Source of the DNA: a virus
Direction: 5' to 3' (one strand)
DNA: 64,000 nt
IMG/VR virus record: IMGVR_UViG_3300020156_000023
Location: 36,411-100,410 of that record
Part shown: positions 27,047 to 36,567 of the stretch, piece by piece
Numbering within the stretch: position 1 is the stretch's first letter
Layout: each line of letters begins with the position of its first letter
Translations under genes and position numbers: made by a program
Notes under the pieces: model-generated
What the model was told of the DNA's origin: nothing
The model's database searches: none
Seen by the model: the letters and a program-made list of their open reading frames with translations, nothing else

Positions 27047-28180
27047 TTAATTGAACAAATCAGCTACACTTACACCTTGTGATGAACTTCCAGAACCACT
27101 TGGTCTTAAGTTTTTTCGCTGTTCTAAATTTGTTTTTACTTGTCTTGTTTGTTTTGTTTTAGTTACTTTTTCTAATCCTGTGAAGTCAAAATCACTTTCA
27201 ATAAGCTTAGCTAATAGTATCATTCTCTCTGAGTCCTGGAATGTTTCAGCAAGTTTCTTCTGGAAACCTGTTATAACTTTATCTTCACCTATCTTCTGGT
27301 CTTTCTTAGTTAGGAAGTTAAATAACTTAGTTTTATCCTGGTCTGTTATCTTAAATCCTTTTACTTCATCAATCTCATCAAGAGTCTCTTTTACAGTTTC
27401 TTTGAACTCATTCTCTTGTTCCTTAGCTGCTCTTTTAGCTGCCTCTTGTTGTTTTAGAATGGCTTCTTTTTGTTTATTAACCTGCTCTTTTACTTTAGTA
27501 TCGTACTTTTCAGCAAATTTCTTTTTCTTACCTGATTCAGTAAGATATTCTATCCTGTCTTCAATTTCATCTTTATCCCAACCTTCCTGAGCTAATTGAT
27601 ACCTGATAAGGCTATCCTGATAATTCTCATCATCTATACTACCCTGAGGTAAGTCAGTAGTTTTAGAATAAGTCTTAAAGAACTCTTCAGTACTACCACC
27701 ATCTCTTTTAAACTTAATGAATGCTTTAGCATCATCATCAAGGTCTTTTGTAGCCCATGCTTTAAGTCTTTCAGTTACTTCAGCCTCGTACTCTTCCTGT
27801 TGTAGTTCAAGTAATCTATCAACATCAATTTCCTCATCTCCTTCAACCTCTACATGTTTGAATAAACCTGTTTCTTTAAGGTCTTTAAACAAGTCAGTAT
27901 AAACACTTGTTTCACCTTTAGGTGTTCCAGGGTCTTCACCTGGGTCTTCTCCCTTACCTTTTCCAGGTGTAATTACCTGGTCAAAGAAATCATCTTCTTC
28001 CTCATCCTCTTCATCTTCTTCACCAGTCTTACCTTTAGGTTTTTCAGGTTCTTCTTCTGAAGGTTCTGGTTTCACAGGTTTAGTCTCTCCTACTGCTGGT
28101 ATTCCGAAGAAATCAGTATCTGAACTTTCCCAATCAAAGTTCAATAAATCATTTTGTTGTTCTTGTGTTTCTTGTGCCAT
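27047..28180 (-). CDS. Scaffold-like acidic coiled-coil protein
   Basis: I place the start at the ATG at 28180 (MAQETQEQQNDLLNFDWESS) rather than at an in-frame TTG 15 nt earlier. Residues 35-90 are almost only Glu, Asp, Lys and Pro, and the rest is helical with long Lys/Glu/Gln stretches, ending GSSSQGVSVADLFN. Such low-complexity helical proteins encoded between portal and major capsid genes are usually scaffolds. No protease motif is visible, so assembly chaperoning is the best guess. Confidence 0.75.
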   Translation of the reverse strand: MAQETQEQQNDLLNFDWESSDTDFFGIPAVGETKPVKPEPSEEEPEKPKGKTGEEDEEDEEEDDFFDQVITPGKGKGEDPGEDPGTPKGETSVYTDLFKDLKETGLFKHVEVEGDEEIDVDRLLELQQEEYEAEVTERLKAWATKDLDDDAKAFIKFKRDGGSTEEFFKTYSKTTDLPQGSIDDENYQDSLIRYQLAQEGWDKDEIEDRIEYLTESGKKKKFAEKYDTKVKEQVNKQKEAILKQQEAAKRAAKEQENEFKETVKETLDEIDEVKGFKITDQDKTKLFNFLTKKDQKIGEDKVITGFQKKLAETFQDSERMILLAKLIESDFDFTGLEKVTKTKQTRQVKTNLEQRKNLRPSGSGSSSQGVSVADLFN

Positions 28181-28221
28181 GATATTTTCTTGCAAATTTA
28201 AGATTAAATATTTAATATTTT

Positions 28222-28249
28222 AAAGTTTAAAACTTAACTTTTAAACTTT
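28222..28249 (-). terminator. A/T-rich perfect inverted repeat between portal and scaffold genes
   Basis: An 11-bp perfect stem (AAAGTTTAAAA and its complement) with a 6-nt loop lies 16 bp after the portal stop. Being A/T-only it is a weak terminator candidate. On the minus strand TAAATTTG (28200-28193), a -7-type box, follows it and lies just before the scaffold start. Confidence 0.5.
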
Positions 28250-28264
28250 GAAGCTAATAGCTTT

Positions 28265-30736
28265 TTATGAGCTGCTTTTCTTTTTAGCTTGTGCAGCTTT
28301 TGTTTTAGCTATACTATTTTTCTCTTTATCTAATTTATTTCTTTCTCTATTTTGTTTTTTATCTTCTTCGAACTTCTCCTCATCTAATTCCTGTTTCCTT
28401 GCCTTAAGGTCTGCTTCCACTCCAAACTTAGCAACTTCAAGTACATCTGGTGTACCATCACTATCCATATCTTTATCTTCATTAAATCCAAGAGACAGAA
28501 CAGTTTGTTTCTGGATATCAAGCTCACCTTTAAGTTGTATCTCAGCCATTTGGTTAGAATGTTCAATAGCAAGTCTTTCTCTTTCCCACTGTCTTGCAGC
28601 TTCAGCCTGAGCTTCTTGTGATTGAAGTTGTTCTCTCTCCATACCTTGCTGTCTTTCTATTCTCTGAGCTTCTGCAGCTTTAAGCATTTCTTCAGCTTCT
28701 GCTGTAGACTCAGCATTCATGATAGTAAGCACATCACTTAATTCTATCATTTGATTCTGCATAGCAGCATGAGATAATTGCTGTACCATCTGTAATGCCT
28801 CTGCACTCTTCATAGAGTTAGATACAAATATACCATATGTAGAATTTTCCAGTAGGTCATAATCTACATCAATAAGCTTCCTGGACATATCATCCAGTAC
28901 ATAAGATAGTTTAGCAGGTTGGAATTCAGCATAAGTTACTTTAGCACACTCTATAAGAGCTTGTAATACATTTCTTTTAATATTATTATGTACCTCAAAA
29001 TAAGGTTCTATAATATTAGCTGATTGTACTAAGGCCTGTTGAGTATTCCTTACAGCTTCATCTTGTCCTATCTGTCCTTCTATCTGTTTAGTAATACCTA
29101 CAGATTCTCCACACCTTCTTTCAATATACTCTGCTAACGTCACATATTTCTGTATGTCTGAGATAAGCGACATATCTATCTCTTTAACAGCTTGAGTCAC
29201 ATCTGGATTACCTCTGTTACCTTCTTCTGAAGGGTCCATGATACCAAACTTATTAGCCTTGATATAGTACATCCATTTCTCTACTGTCATACCTGCAGAC
29301 CTTGGTATCATATTACCATTAAAGAATAATATTTTACCTTCATCAGATGCAATAAGAAGTTCTATCCTGTACATAAGTACATTATATAAATACTGATAGT
29401 ACTTCATCCTATCTACTAATGAGGTTATCTGAGAGTTCATGTTATCATAGGTAGCTCCTATATAAGATAATTTGCAGTTATAAAGATTATCTAAATCTTT
29501 ATGTTGTCCTGGAACTTCTCTTAAGAATGCATATATATCCTTACCAATCAGATAACCTTCATATTTTGTAGGTATCCATTCAGTAGTAAGGCTAATATCC
29601 CCTATCTCAGTATCAAGTACATAGCTTTCATCAACTATATCCTCATATTCTTGTCCTGTAGTAGGGTCTATTCCATATAAAAATACAAGTGGTTTCAATG
29701 ATTTCCATTCACAATGCAGTACTCTTACTCCAACCATGGAAGAGCTACCATCATTCCTGAATGCAAAATCTTCATCATGATAAGCTTCACCATGAGCATA
29801 ATCTTCATAGATTTTATCAATCTCTTTTAATGTAAGCTCAGAACCAAAATGTTTAATTACATCAGAAGGAGTCATGAACATCTCATATGCAGCCCATTCT
29901 CCATCTTCTATGTAATCTAAATCAGGTGATTTATCATAATCAAATCTTAATGGATTTACTACTTTAAGTGTAGGTTCTCCATTTACAGCACCTACCCAGA
30001 ATATCTCTCTACCTGATATAAGTCCATGTTTCCACCCCTTATTAAACTTCATTTTGATATCTTCCTTTTGGATTAGATATTCTAATAGTTGATGAGATAA
30101 TATTTCTGCAGGGTCTTGATGCTCTCTCTCCATATATCTTCTAACTTCTGGAGGAGTCATTGTTTGTAGTTCCTGCTCAATTTGAGCAGCTATTTGTTCT
30201 TGTTCTTCTGGAGTTAACTCTCTCCCTTGAGTTTCCTGAGCATACTTTTGCTCTAACTCAACTCTTATAGGAGCTACAATTGTATTAGTCACAAACTCTT
30301 TTAACCTGTTTGTTTCTTCCTGTTCCCTCCTCGTTGTAGCTTCTTCATTGGTAGCTACTACCTTCCATGAGAATGGCCTTTTCATCTCCATTCCTAATAG
30401 AGCCTTAATCTTACCTGATACAATATCCTTGTTAGTAAAGTCTGCAGGAAGTTCTCCTACCTCCTTACCAAAAGGATAACATACTCTTTCGAAATCTGAT
30501 TTATTTATAACATTGTTAAACAAGTCATAATTAACCTTCATTCTCCTGTAATCTGAAATAGCAGGCTCTCCTGAATTCAATATACCACCATCACTGTTGG
30601 TATACCCAAAGAACAAGGAATTACCAAATGAAACTCTATCAAGTCCTTTCATTTGGTCTTTGTACCACTGCTTGTCATTTGCATCCTTCTGTCTTCTTGT
30701 TAATCTCTGTTCTGGATTAAATAGTGTTTCTGACAT
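28265..30736 (-). CDS. Portal protein
   Basis: The 823-residue protein starts MSETLFNPEQRLTRRQKDAN and follows terminase by 6 bp. It shows the crAss-like portal plan: an N-terminal clip/wing region with FVNTIVAPI-like helices, a long stem region, and a C-terminal helical barrel and tail (from about residue 640) rich in Gln, Glu, Ala and Lys. The dodecameric portal is the DNA gate and docking site for the packaging motor. Length and position are standard for the family. Confidence 0.9.
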   Translation of the reverse strand: MSETLFNPEQRLTRRQKDANDKQWYKDQMKGLDRVSFGNSLFFGYTNSDGGILNSGEPAISDYRRMKVNYDLFNNVINKSDFERVCYPFGKEVGELPADFTNKDIVSGKIKALLGMEMKRPFSWKVVATNEEATTRREQEETNRLKEFVTNTIVAPIRVELEQKYAQETQGRELTPEEQEQIAAQIEQELQTMTPPEVRRYMEREHQDPAEILSHQLLEYLIQKEDIKMKFNKGWKHGLISGREIFWVGAVNGEPTLKVVNPLRFDYDKSPDLDYIEDGEWAAYEMFMTPSDVIKHFGSELTLKEIDKIYEDYAHGEAYHDEDFAFRNDGSSSMVGVRVLHCEWKSLKPLVFLYGIDPTTGQEYEDIVDESYVLDTEIGDISLTTEWIPTKYEGYLIGKDIYAFLREVPGQHKDLDNLYNCKLSYIGATYDNMNSQITSLVDRMKYYQYLYNVLMYRIELLIASDEGKILFFNGNMIPRSAGMTVEKWMYYIKANKFGIMDPSEEGNRGNPDVTQAVKEIDMSLISDIQKYVTLAEYIERRCGESVGITKQIEGQIGQDEAVRNTQQALVQSANIIEPYFEVHNNIKRNVLQALIECAKVTYAEFQPAKLSYVLDDMSRKLIDVDYDLLENSTYGIFVSNSMKSAEALQMVQQLSHAAMQNQMIELSDVLTIMNAESTAEAEEMLKAAEAQRIERQQGMEREQLQSQEAQAEAARQWERERLAIEHSNQMAEIQLKGELDIQKQTVLSLGFNEDKDMDSDGTPDVLEVAKFGVEADLKARKQELDEEKFEEDKKQNRERNKLDKEKNSIAKTKAAQAKKKSSS

Positions 30737-30742
30737 AATTCA

Positions 30743-32980
30743 TTATTTGTTCTTGTTAAAAAATTTATCCATTGCATCTACTATATCTTTGACCTTGCTA
30801 GTACCTTTCTTAGTGTATACTTTACCAAGTTCATCTTCCTGGCATTGGAACATACACATCATAAAAGCCATAACCCTATCGAAGTTACCTTTTCTATTAT
30901 ATTGTATAAGCTCTTCAAGTAAACCTATTGAGTTAATAGTCTCAAGATTTAGTATAGCATTGCCATGCTCATCATAATCCCTTACTGTTAATAACCAATC
31001 TTTAATGTACTTCTCTCCTGCATCCTTAAGTACATCTACCATATGTATACCATATATCCTTGCTACTGTAGAATTCTTAACATTCTTAGAAATCACAGCA
31101 TCTGGTTGTACAGCTAATTGGTCTAATCTTTTTATTCTTCTGAAATAGTTCTTAACATGTGTAACCTCATTTTCATGCATTATTTCAGCATTATAAAGTT
31201 CAGCTAACATAGATGCAATTCTATTAACATCATCAGCTTCTGAGGGCCTACCTACATACTCAGCTACTATTACATTATTCCTATGACTCCCTTCATGAAC
31301 TGACTTATACACATATATAGCAGCTAGTGATACACCTGCTGATAAGTCCTGCCTATAAGGGTCATATCCTATTTTATATAAACCTTTTGGTGCATTATCT
31401 ACAGGATATTCATATATAATAGGAGCTCCTGAGAGGTCATTCACTTTAGGTTTATAATTATAGATAGGTTGAAGTTCATTCTTCAAATCAGGCCTTGCCT
31501 GTACCCTACCATCTTTTCTTTCTAAATAAACTGGAGTACCTTTCTTAGTCTGTAGATTCTCGTGAGTAACCCTATTCAACTGATTCCTCAATTCAACAAC
31601 TGGAAAGTTGTTTGTAGAAACAGTTAAGAAAGCTTCTGCAGGACAGAAAGGATATTCCTGTACGTGCTGTTGTAATGTAGTTGAAGAACTTGATGCAGCT
31701 AGCTTCTGAGCTCTCCTTTCCATTTCAAACTTAGTAGCTCCTTCTATATCTGAGTTACCCTGGTCATCATAATAACCTTCCATATTCCATGTTACTGGAT
31801 GGAAGAATCCACAAACTGTATTCTCAGCACCTTCATCCCATATATTCATGAATGGCATTAACCTGTAAGCCTCAGGACTATAAAACATATCTGCATAATC
31901 TACTGTACCTGATTCCATATCACCACCTGTACCAAATATAATAATCTGTCCTGTTATATATGAACCCCCTGTTAATGCTGGATATATAGCATTATAAGCA
32001 TCTTTTAAATTAGGGAAAGCACCTGCTTCTTCAAGCAAAACTATCTTACCATCTTTTCCCCTAGCAGCATCAGGATTATCTTTAAATGAAAGGGCAAGAA
32101 TCTCAGATTTATAACCTCTCTCAATTGTAATCCCATTCTGAGTAGACTTATAAGAAGCTCTTCTATGCTCCTGTTTGTCTACATACTCTCTGGATTTAGC
32201 CCATCCTGTATGCTCATTAAGGAAGTTTAAATAGTCAGATGCCATACCCATTGTACCTTTAGGATACAAGAATTTCTTCTCAAAGGCACCAATAATAATT
32301 TGTGCATTTCTTTCTGTGTTATATATATTAGCACAGATAGCACCATCTTTATAGGAGTATCCCTTCCTTCTTGACTTTCCCACTATCATGTGGTAACCAC
32401 CATTCACATAGTCAAGATGTGGTTTAATTCTCAGACCTAATCTTTCAAGTACCTTAAGAGATATTTCATCTCTCGCAGCTTTCATTTCTAAATACCTTGG
32501 GTCTGACTTTAAATTCTGAGCTCCTACTTCATCTTTTAGGAGTCTTATCTGTTTCTGATATTTTCTATATTCTTCTTTCTCTTCAGGTAATGAAGGTACT
32601 TGGCTATTCTTAGTGAATAACCCATTCCTTGCTATTTCAAGGGCCCAGAAATAATCATAATCTCCATCCCAGAAATCAGGACATCTTGTTTCCTTGTTAG
32701 CAACTACAGATTCCTCATCTTCCTCATCTTCTACTACAATCTGTATCTGAGTAAAGTTAAGGTACATATAATGGTGACCAGTAATTTTATGTATATTACC
32801 TTCATCATCAATTACACTGTACCCTTCTTTACACCTTCTTAACTGTTCTTCCCAGTACATTATCCAGTCAGGAGTTCCAGTAGGAGCACTACAATAGCTA
32901 CCTGTTCTCTGGAACCTCATTCCTTCTTCCCTGAATACTGTACTGTTAATCCATTTACCTTCTTTAGTTCTTATCTTCAT
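30743..32980 (-). CDS. terL: Terminase large subunit
   Basis: The ATPase part has the crAss-like Walker A GKSRRKGYS at about residue 204 and a Walker B-like VLLEEAGAF near residue 313. The nuclease part has an acidic residue in KIGYDPYRQD near residue 535 and further downstream acidic positions (QCQEDELG at the end). At 745 residues it is a normal size for the family. It packages DNA into the prohead through the portal, whose gene follows by 6 bp. Its start overlaps the preceding 92-residue gene by 17 nt. Confidence 0.93.
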   Translation of the reverse strand: MKIRTKEGKWINSTVFREEGMRFQRTGSYCSAPTGTPDWIMYWEEQLRRCKEGYSVIDDEGNIHKITGHHYMYLNFTQIQIVVEDEEDEESVVANKETRCPDFWDGDYDYFWALEIARNGLFTKNSQVPSLPEEKEEYRKYQKQIRLLKDEVGAQNLKSDPRYLEMKAARDEISLKVLERLGLRIKPHLDYVNGGYHMIVGKSRRKGYSYKDGAICANIYNTERNAQIIIGAFEKKFLYPKGTMGMASDYLNFLNEHTGWAKSREYVDKQEHRRASYKSTQNGITIERGYKSEILALSFKDNPDAARGKDGKIVLLEEAGAFPNLKDAYNAIYPALTGGSYITGQIIIFGTGGDMESGTVDYADMFYSPEAYRLMPFMNIWDEGAENTVCGFFHPVTWNMEGYYDDQGNSDIEGATKFEMERRAQKLAASSSSTTLQQHVQEYPFCPAEAFLTVSTNNFPVVELRNQLNRVTHENLQTKKGTPVYLERKDGRVQARPDLKNELQPIYNYKPKVNDLSGAPIIYEYPVDNAPKGLYKIGYDPYRQDLSAGVSLAAIYVYKSVHEGSHRNNVIVAEYVGRPSEADDVNRIASMLAELYNAEIMHENEVTHVKNYFRRIKRLDQLAVQPDAVISKNVKNSTVARIYGIHMVDVLKDAGEKYIKDWLLTVRDYDEHGNAILNLETINSIGLLEELIQYNRKGNFDRVMAFMMCMFQCQEDELGKVYTKKGTSKVKDIVDAMDKFFNKNK

Positions 32981-33242
32981 CTTTAAGTATCCAATACATA
33001 CTACTATTTAAATCCCTAAAATAAAGATATTTTTTATCTTCAAACTCTACTTCTTCTGCAAAATTAGGCCTAAACTTTATTCTCTGTAAAGAGTACTGTT
33101 TTAATTCAGGGGCTGTAAATATTATAGTACCTGTGTTAGGTTTTTGTGGTTTAATATCTTCACTTGTAATTATTAAACTCTTCTTTTCTGTTGGTGCTTC
33201 ATCTTGTAACACCATTACTGCATTAGGTGGTAATACTATCAT
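32964..33242 (-). CDS. Small protein upstream of terminase, 92 aa
   Basis: A beta-rich protein (MIVLPPNAVMVLQDEAPTEK) without known motifs. It overlaps the terminase start by 17 nt and the upstream stop by 1 nt, indicating tight coupling. A small terminase-associated or head decoration role is possible, but nothing in the sequence establishes it. Confidence 0.6.
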   Translation of the reverse strand: MIVLPPNAVMVLQDEAPTEKKSLIITSEDIKPQKPNTGTIIFTAPELKQYSLQRIKFRPNFAEEVEFEDKKYLYFRDLNSSMYWILKDEDKN

Positions 33243-33793
33243 TACTTCTCAAAATAATTTATATTTTTATTTCCTCTTGTTTTCTCAGATTCAAATAACT
33301 CTTGCTCTACTCTTTTCTTCATAGAGTTCATATTCTGTAATATCTTATCAGTATCACTCATAGCTCTTGTAATCTCTCCAGGCTTATATATAGGAAGTCC
33401 TGTCTTTTCATTTCTTTCAGTCATATCAAATGTCCTGAAGAATTGTTTCATCTTCTGAGCTCCTTCCATTACTGCAGTATAATAACTGTATGTAGCTGAA
33501 GCTTCAGTTTGGAACTGTACCATTTTAGCTAACCCTTGTTCTACAAGATTGTCAGGTTCACTGTCTGGATAATATATTCCTTTAAGCGTATCATACCTTA
33601 CATTATCATCATACCCTGCATAAGGATTTGTATCTTTCTTAGAAGTCATAAACTCTATAAAACTGAAATCTCTTATTGCCTCAGTTTTATACTCTGAGGT
33701 ATCTCTTTCCCATATCTCCTTAAAGGGAGATATTAGTAAGGCCTCAGTGGTAGGTTTAGCTACTCCATTTTCAACTATAAATAGAAATGCCAT
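33242..33793 (-). CDS. Hypothetical protein upstream of terminase, 183 aa
   Basis: The protein (MAFLFIVENGVAKPTTEALL) is largely helical in its second half (KMVQFQTEASATYSYYTAVM onward). A conserved gene of this kind lies just before the terminase genes in crAss-like phages. Its size and helical content would fit a small terminase subunit, but no helix-turn-helix is evident, so this remains a suggestion. Confidence 0.6.
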   Translation of the reverse strand: MAFLFIVENGVAKPTTEALLISPFKEIWERDTSEYKTEAIRDFSFIEFMTSKKDTNPYAGYDDNVRYDTLKGIYYPDSEPDNLVEQGLAKMVQFQTEASATYSYYTAVMEGAQKMKQFFRTFDMTERNEKTGLPIYKPGEITRAMSDTDKILQNMNSMKKRVEQELFESEKTRGNKNINYFEK

Positions 33794-33795
33794 TT

Positions 33796-34137
33796 TTATA
33801 TTAATTTGAAATGTACGTTATAATAATCATTTGAATGACTTATTTTAGAAGATTTATAAGGTCCATGTAATCCTGATGTATAACCTATGATAAGAGTTTT
33901 TACTTCTGACAAGTCAAAATCTTTTAGCATTTCGTACCAACCTAATAACTCTGTAGCGTTTAACCAACATTCATTATTAATAATAGAAACATTTTCTTCA
34001 TGAGTTCCAAATACTTTAAATTCTCCCTTAGTTTCTCCCAATTCAGCTTTATCCTTTCCTTTAACCACTTCTTTTAAAAAGTGTAAAAATTTATCAGGAT
34101 GATATAAGATATGATTATCTTCTTTTGGTTCTATCAT
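33796..34137 (-). CDS. Hypothetical protein, 113 aa
   Basis: A mixed alpha/beta protein (MIEPKEDNHILYHPDKFLHF) that has no signal or motif I recognise. It is coupled to the endolysin gene by a 1-nt overlap of stop and start, so it may be expressed at the same late time. An antiholin or lysis regulator is conceivable only from this position. Confidence 0.55.
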   Translation of the reverse strand: MIEPKEDNHILYHPDKFLHFLKEVVKGKDKAELGETKGEFKVFGTHEENVSIINNECWLNATELLGWYEMLKDFDLSEVKTLIIGYTSGLHGPYKSSKISHSNDYYNVHFKLI

Positions 34138-34709
34138 TATTGTACTTGTTTAAATATTTGTTTATATTCTCTTAATTTCCTTTTCCTATCAGCTAAACCA
34201 TTGGTACCACCATTTATACCTACTGTTATCCTATAAATATCATCCTGGTCTGCCCATGTATTCATAGGTAAAGTACTCCAGTACCATAAAGCTGATAACA
34301 TAGCATCAGGCTCATTAAAAAGTAAATCAGGATTATTTAAATAGTCTATTCCTGTAGCTTTAGACAATCTCCTGTAATTATTCTTACCTGTTATCTGTAT
34401 AAATCCTCTTCCTCTGTATTTCCAACCATCTCCTGAAGCCTCATCTCCATTGCCCATTCTATTAGCATACACTCTATTAGCTATCTTTTCAGGTTTCCTT
34501 GCATAAAGAGCTGCCTGTTCAGGTGTAAAATACTTTTTAAAAGTTTCTAACAACCCTTGAGCTGAATATCTCAAATTCTCTGAGATAGGTTTAAGTCCTG
34601 ATTCATGAGCTATCTGTGCAAAGAAATGAGCTAACCTCAGAGGAGTGTTAACCTCATATCTTTCTAACAGAGTTCTATACTTCTTACTAAGTTCTAATGC
34701 TGTTGCCAT
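34137..34709 (-). CDS. Endolysin, glycoside hydrolase family 19 (chitinase-like muramidase)
   Basis: The 190-residue protein has the GH19 core: RLAHFFAQIAHESGLKPISE with the catalytic Glu in HES near residue 35, then the second acidic position in SENLRYSA, then YRGRGFIQITGKNNY and DAMLSALWYWS. These enzymes cut the glycan strands of peptidoglycan at lysis. There is no signal peptide, so release would need a holin. It is encoded among the early part of the late operon, between small hypothetical genes, with 2 bp and 1 nt contacts. Confidence 0.92.
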   Translation of the reverse strand: MATALELSKKYRTLLERYEVNTPLRLAHFFAQIAHESGLKPISENLRYSAQGLLETFKKYFTPEQAALYARKPEKIANRVYANRMGNGDEASGDGWKYRGRGFIQITGKNNYRRLSKATGIDYLNNPDLLFNEPDAMLSALWYWSTLPMNTWADQDDIYRITVGINGGTNGLADRKRKLREYKQIFKQVQ

Positions 34710-34711
34710 AA

Positions 34712-35008
34712 TTAATAAATTTTAACTGTAAAACTTAAAACCTCTTTACTACCATCCTTATAAGTCACTGTTATAATTTTCTTTACAGTCTGATGTGTAA
34801 GTACTCTTCTTAAATGTGCAGGTATAGACTCAGCCTTATAAACTGCAGTTAACACACCATCTTCATATCCTTTTATAATTGTACAAGCTGTACAACCTGG
34901 TGATATCTTAACAATATCTAAAGGCCTGGTAGATTTAAAAGTTACAGTAAGCTTTCCTCCTTGCTTTACTGCACCTGCATCAATACTTTCCTGCTCCCAA
35001 TTCTTCAT
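34712..35008 (-). CDS. Small Ig-like protein (DUF1573-like), 98 aa
   Basis: The protein has the pattern KLTVTFKSTRPLDIVKISPG then CTACTI and a C-terminal VTYKDGSKEVLSFTVKIY, a beta-sandwich arrangement like DUF1573 proteins of Bacteroidota and their phages. It may be a decoration or structural accessory. It overlaps the preceding gene by 29 nt and precedes the endolysin by 2 bp. Confidence 0.6.
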   Translation of the reverse strand: MKNWEQESIDAGAVKQGGKLTVTFKSTRPLDIVKISPGCTACTIIKGYEDGVLTAVYKAESIPAHLRRVLTHQTVKKIITVTYKDGSKEVLSFTVKIY

Positions 35009-35372
35009 TTACTTTTTCCTTTGCGTTATAAAAGTGCATCCTATCAGTGTTCACTCTCCATGGTATATTATTCTCAATATGTAGAACTCCCTTTTTTAAT
35101 CTATTCCATCTTTTCTTAGAGACTAATGAGGGATAGCAAGGTTTATCACAAGCTTTATTAGCCATCTGTAATGCAGTTGTCTGACAACCACACATCTTAC
35201 AATACCCTTGTGCATAACATTGAACATCCATAGAATTTATTCTATATTGTATCTGTTCTCTTATATGTACGGGTATAAGAAATGCAAAGTTACTATAAAA
35301 TAACTTATATCTTATGTTCCCTTGTAGATAACTTATAATGTTTGTTAGATTAACCTTTGCTTTCATATCCAT
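34980..35372 (-). CDS. Conserved Cys-rich protein, 130 aa (crAss-like)
   Basis: Residues around 55-80 have CKMCGCQTTALQMANKACDK then PCYP, a motif I recognise from small conserved proteins of crAss-like phages; the cysteines probably bind zinc. The N-terminal half is hydrophobic and basic. It overlaps both neighbours (23 and 29 nt). Function unknown; an RNA or DNA-binding role would fit the basic composition. Confidence 0.65.
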   Translation of the reverse strand: MDMKAKVNLTNIISYLQGNIRYKLFYSNFAFLIPVHIREQIQYRINSMDVQCYAQGYCKMCGCQTTALQMANKACDKPCYPSLVSKKRWNRLKKGVLHIENNIPWRVNTDRMHFYNAKEKVNEELGAGKY

Positions 35373-35649
35373 TAAATACTTTTAATCTCTCATTATATCT
35401 CTTCTCAGAAATAGTCTTCTTCTTATAATTCTCTTCTAACTTATTCCTAAAATACTTAACCCTGGATTCTACTACTTCAAACACTCCAAAATATTGCAAT
35501 CTTATATCTCTGAGTATCCCTCTATTTAATACTTCCTTAATAAACTTGAAAGGAGAATTACATATTAGTTTAAACTCCTCGAAGGGAATGTCATGATATT
35601 GAGGATTCTCAGAATAGTATTGCTCTATATAGCTTGTTGTTGAATCCAT
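35350..35649 (-). CDS. Hypothetical protein, 99 aa
   Basis: A small Tyr/Phe/Lys-rich protein (MDSTTSYIEQYYSENPQYHD) with a conserved-looking core FKFIKEVLNRGILRDIRLQY and a helical basic C-terminus. This type is common just upstream of the Cys-rich protein in crAss-like phages. The basic helical end suggests nucleic-acid or head contacts; no firm function. Confidence 0.6.
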   Translation of the reverse strand: MDSTTSYIEQYYSENPQYHDIPFEEFKLICNSPFKFIKEVLNRGILRDIRLQYFGVFEVVESRVKYFRNKLEENYKKKTISEKRYNERLKVFNGYESKG

Positions 35650-35654
35650 TGTTA

Positions 35655-36047
35655 TTAAGTAATTAGTCCATTGTTAGATTTATTCTCTTTAATCTTAGCT
35701 GCAGCAAAATCCATAAGATTAATATCTGTTGGAGTGCCCAATCTTTCTTCTATTTTTTTCTCAGCTTCTTTCCTGTAGATTTCTTTTCTCTTCTCTTCTA
35801 TCTGTTCTACTTCAGTAATAAAATGTTTTAAAAGTCCTTCTAAATGTAGTATTGTACATTCAAACAATACAGCTTCCCAATTAAGGTCAACAGCTATATT
35901 CCCCTCAGGGTCTTCGAACTTATAAAACATATTCTTTCTTTGTTCAGGGCTAGCTTTCTCATAAAGCTTCTCTGCTCCTAACTCTCTCATATACTCAAGC
36001 ATAAACAGCCTGGTAAGTAAATCTGATGGGTGTTGTAACTTAAACAT
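35655..36047 (-). CDS. Hypothetical helical protein, 130 aa
   Basis: The chain (MFKLQHPSDLLTRLFMLEYM) is mainly helical, with a Lys/Glu coiled-coil between residues 80 and 115. It overlaps the preceding gene by 8 nt. No family recognised. Position in the first genes of the leftward operon suggests an early-late regulatory or assembly function. Confidence 0.55.
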   Translation of the reverse strand: MFKLQHPSDLLTRLFMLEYMRELGAEKLYEKASPEQRKNMFYKFEDPEGNIAVDLNWEAVLFECTILHLEGLLKHFITEVEQIEEKRKEIYRKEAEKKIEERLGTPTDINLMDFAAAKIKENKSNNGLIT

Positions 36048-36567
36048 CTTCTTCTTGACTTAATTGGTCTAACATTAATAAATAATCTTCTTCTCTCATT
36101 ACTGCAATTTCAGTATGATTCTCCTGCATCCCTGTAGGAGTATTTGTATCTAATTCTTCTAAAACTGTTTCTAAACTATCTATATAAAAAGGTCTATATG
36201 ATGTAGGGTCTACATAGGTTATAGGGTCTATACCAAACACATATCTTCCTGCATTAGTAGGTTCTTGTGTTGTACACTTAAATAATCCATTTGGTATTAC
36301 CTTATACTTAAGTTTCTCAGAGTCTGGTAATATTGTATTACTTCTATAAATTATATTTCCTTCTTCATCTGTTTCAATCCATGTCTCTGTCACTCCCTCA
36401 TCTTCATCAAAGAATAGAACTGTTGAAGTATCAACTGGTAATGCTCTATCAAGACTATCTAATCTTACTCTTTCTTCATCTGTAAAGTCCCCAGGGTGTA
36501 CTCTGGAAGTTCTAATTAATGCATCCCTGAATTGAAATTGTACTAAATCCTGCATATTATTCTCCAT
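36040..36567 (-). CDS. Hypothetical acidic protein, 175 aa
   Basis: An acidic protein (MENNMQDLVQFQFRDALIRT) rich in Asp, Glu and Thr. It has a beta-rich middle (VFGIDPITYVDPTSYRPFYI) and an acidic C-terminus. It overlaps the winged-helix gene by 11 nt at its start and the next gene by 8 nt at its end. Function unknown. Confidence 0.55.
   Translation of the reverse strand: MENNMQDLVQFQFRDALIRTSRVHPGDFTDEERVRLDSLDRALPVDTSTVLFFDEDEGVTETWIETDEEGNIIYRSNTILPDSEKLKYKVIPNGLFKCTTQEPTNAGRYVFGIDPITYVDPTSYRPFYIDSLETVLEELDTNTPTGMQENHTEIAVMREEDYLLMLDQLSQEEDV

Noticed and set aside
27051-27590. Rightward reading frame opposite the scaffold gene
   Set aside because: It is an antisense shadow of the Lys/Glu-rich scaffold gene, giving a Ser/Phe/Leu-rich translation.
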